Source: Acidobacteriota bacterium (GTDB lineage: Bacteria > Acidobacteriota > Thermoanaerobaculia > Multivoradales > SZUA-115). Taken from it: a DNA stretch of 6,001 bases. The notes under the pieces are model-generated. The model was not told the DNA's origin. It did not search any database and saw only the letters and a program-made list of their open reading frames with translations. Below are positions 5,133 through 6,001 of this stretch, in pieces (position 1 is the first letter of the stretch; every line of letters begins with the position of its first letter). Made by a program: the position numbers and the translations under genes. The stretch is from NCBI GenBank assembly GCA_003231035.1, contig QIHU01000783.1, forward strand, positions 1 to 6,001, given 5' to 3'.

Positions 5133-5877
5133 ATGCGACAGACTAGGAAACATGGGCGTGGAACAACGCTGACCTTGACCCTGGGAATCGCCATTCTCGG
5201 TTGCAGCCTCGGCGGCAAAGCGGCCGAGGGCCAAGAGCTGGTGACGGACCGACCCGACTTCACGGAAAGCGCCATCGTCATACCCGCGAAGACGGTCCAG
5301 ATCGAGAGCGGTTTCACCTGGATCGACGAATCCACCAGCGAGGCTCTATCCGGGCCCGAGGTTCTCGTGCGCTGGGGATTGAGCGAACGGCTGGAGTTGC
5401 GGATTGGGCTACCCGATTGGGTCGACCCTCGCGGGGGCTCCTCCGGTGTTGGCGACAGCTCGATTGGCGCCAAGTTCCAGTTCGGTCCCACCGACAACGG
5501 CGATCCCCACGGGGGATTCCGAGTTCACCAGCGGCAAGGTCGATCCAGAGTTGATCTTCACCGTCAGCCACGACCTACCCGCCGGCTGGTCATTCGGGAC
5601 GCAGCTCGCCGTCGCTAGAATCACTGAGGAGAACGTTGGACTCAACGCTCTCGCCGCGACTGTCGTTTTTGGAAAAGGGTTAACCGATCGCATCGGCCTC
5701 TTCGCCGAGATCGTCGTCGAAGAGGTGGAAGAGGCGAACACCGCCCTTCTCCTCCACCACGGATACACCTACTTGCTCCACGAGCGGCTGCAACTCGACG
5801 TTCATCTGGGTGTGGGGCTGTCCGACGATGCAGCGGACAACCTGATCGGTCTGGGCCTCACCTGGAGGAGCCCTTAG
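5133..5877 (+). pseudogene. PF13557-like outer-membrane 'transporter' split by a frameshift
   Basis: Two adjacent frames give one protein resembling the PF13557 group (Phenol_MetA_deg-like, often named transporter), a predicted outer-membrane beta-barrel. Frame 1 (from 5133) encodes a signal peptide with a marginal lipobox ILGC (Cys24), then the family-like ELVTDRPDFTES, a strand pair with SERLELRIGLPDW, and GDSSIGAKFQFGPTDNG near residue 122. It then degenerates into an Arg-rich tail ending at 5618. From about 5503 the next frame takes over with IPTGDSEFTSGKVDPEL, continues with barrel-like strands and QLDVHLGVGLSDDAADN, and ends at TAG 5875. The joined protein is about 247 residues. The strand expected just before PTGDSEF seems absent, so a deletion with a net frame change is more likely than a simple one-base error. 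The start follows AAGAGGG at a spacing of 8 nt. Pseudogene, assembly error and +1 frameshifting remain open. Confidence 0.7.
5503..5517. repeat. Inverted repeat at the frameshift point
   Basis: ATCCCC-ACG-GGGGAT is a 6-bp perfect hairpin exactly where the open frame changes. It includes the runs CCCC and GGGGG, which can promote slippage in replication, translation or sequencing. Confidence 0.6.
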
Positions 5878-5890
5878 CCCGCTGCCCGTA

Positions 5891-5910
5891 CTCTCCCGAA
5901 AAGGGTGAGG
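5891..5910 (+). repeat. 20-nt dispersed repeat, copy 2 (hairpin-forming)
   Basis: This is identical over 20 nt to 4997-5016 and starts 14 nt after the stop of the frameshifted gene. The hairpin could mark the transcript end, but no T-run follows, so it is not a standard terminator. Confidence 0.7.
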
Positions 5911-5944
5911 AGCACGAGAAGACCGGTGTAAACTTCGCTACCCA

Positions 5945-6001
5945 ATGACCACCGCAAGGGAAGCACTCGAGCGACTCCGTCAAGGAAATCGCCGATTCGT
6001 A
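5945..6001 (+). CDS. Start of a probable beta-carbonic anhydrase (3' end outside window)
   Basis: Only the first 19 codons are present: MTTAREALERLRQGNRRFV. The pattern of an amphipathic helix ending in L-x-x-G-N-x-R-F-V is typical of the N-terminus of bacterial beta-class carbonic anhydrases, zinc enzymes that interconvert CO2 and bicarbonate. The zinc ligands would lie beyond the edge, so the call rests on this short signature alone. No good Shine-Dalgarno is visible before ATG 5945. The gene lies 67 nt after the stop of the frameshifted barrel gene, with the second 20-nt repeat between. Confidence 0.6.
   Translation, partial: MTTAREALERLRQGNRRFV

Noticed and set aside
5404..5877. Independent gene starting at ATG 5404
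   Set aside because: Its first 30 or so residues are low-complexity shadow of the upstream frame; only the part after about 5503 is family-like, so it is the second half of the frameshifted gene.
5891..5910. Intrinsic terminator after the barrel gene
   Set aside because: The hairpin has a mismatch, no T-run follows, and an identical copy lies upstream of the gene, so a dispersed repeat explains it better.
4997..5910. CRISPR array
   Set aside because: Only two copies of the 20-nt repeat exist, about 890 nt apart with a gene between, and no cas genes are present.
1..6001. tRNA, rRNA or insertion sequence
   Set aside because: No cloverleaf, conserved rRNA stretch, transposase motif or terminal inverted repeats were seen on either strand.

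Overview
High-GC bacterial DNA carrying four substantial protein genes, one of which appears broken, plus fragments of two more at the edges. Most products look exported or membrane-bound. Gene style (secreted Cys-rich hydrolases, a compact subtilase, a PF13557-like outer-membrane 'transporter', PhoB-type winged helices outside two-component systems) would suit an environmental Gram-negative such as an Acidobacteriota-type lineage. That is a guess from gene style, not a phylogenetic result.

Layout. (1) Bases 2-382 (+) are the C-terminal end of an unrecognised protein. Its stop touches the start region of (2), a secreted subtilisin-like (S8) peptidase at 397-2244 (+) whose catalytic Asp and His are unusually close. 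(3) A 177-nt gap holds a perfect 11-bp hairpin and a 15-nt palindrome. (4) Bases 2422-3723 (+) encode a membrane-anchored regulator: TM helix, about 240-residue extracytoplasmic region, second TM helix, then an OmpR/PhoB-type winged helix at the C-terminus. It has no receiver or kinase domain. (5) Convergent to it, with only 7 nt between stops, is a secreted alpha/beta-hydrolase-like protein at 3731-4855 (-). (6) The 277-nt divergent gap 4856-5132 is rich in signals: an 11-bp-spaced GTCAAA direct repeat, a 20-nt repeat, a strong G-quadruplex motif, an AT-rich promoter-like stretch and two palindromic arrangements. (7) Bases 5133-5877 (+) encode a PF13557-like outer-membrane protein split by a frameshift near 5503. 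(8) The same 20-nt repeat follows that gene. The first 19 codons of what looks like a beta-carbonic anhydrase start at 5945 and run off the edge.

How they may work together (inference). Items 1 and 2 are probably co-transcribed. The regulator could sense an envelope condition and act directly on DNA from the membrane. Its neighbours are two exported hydrolases, and the 11-bp-phased direct repeat upstream of the hydrolase has the geometry used by PhoB/OmpR-type winged helices, so it is a testable target. The two most unusual items are the regulator's inverted-ToxR architecture and the compact subtilase active site.
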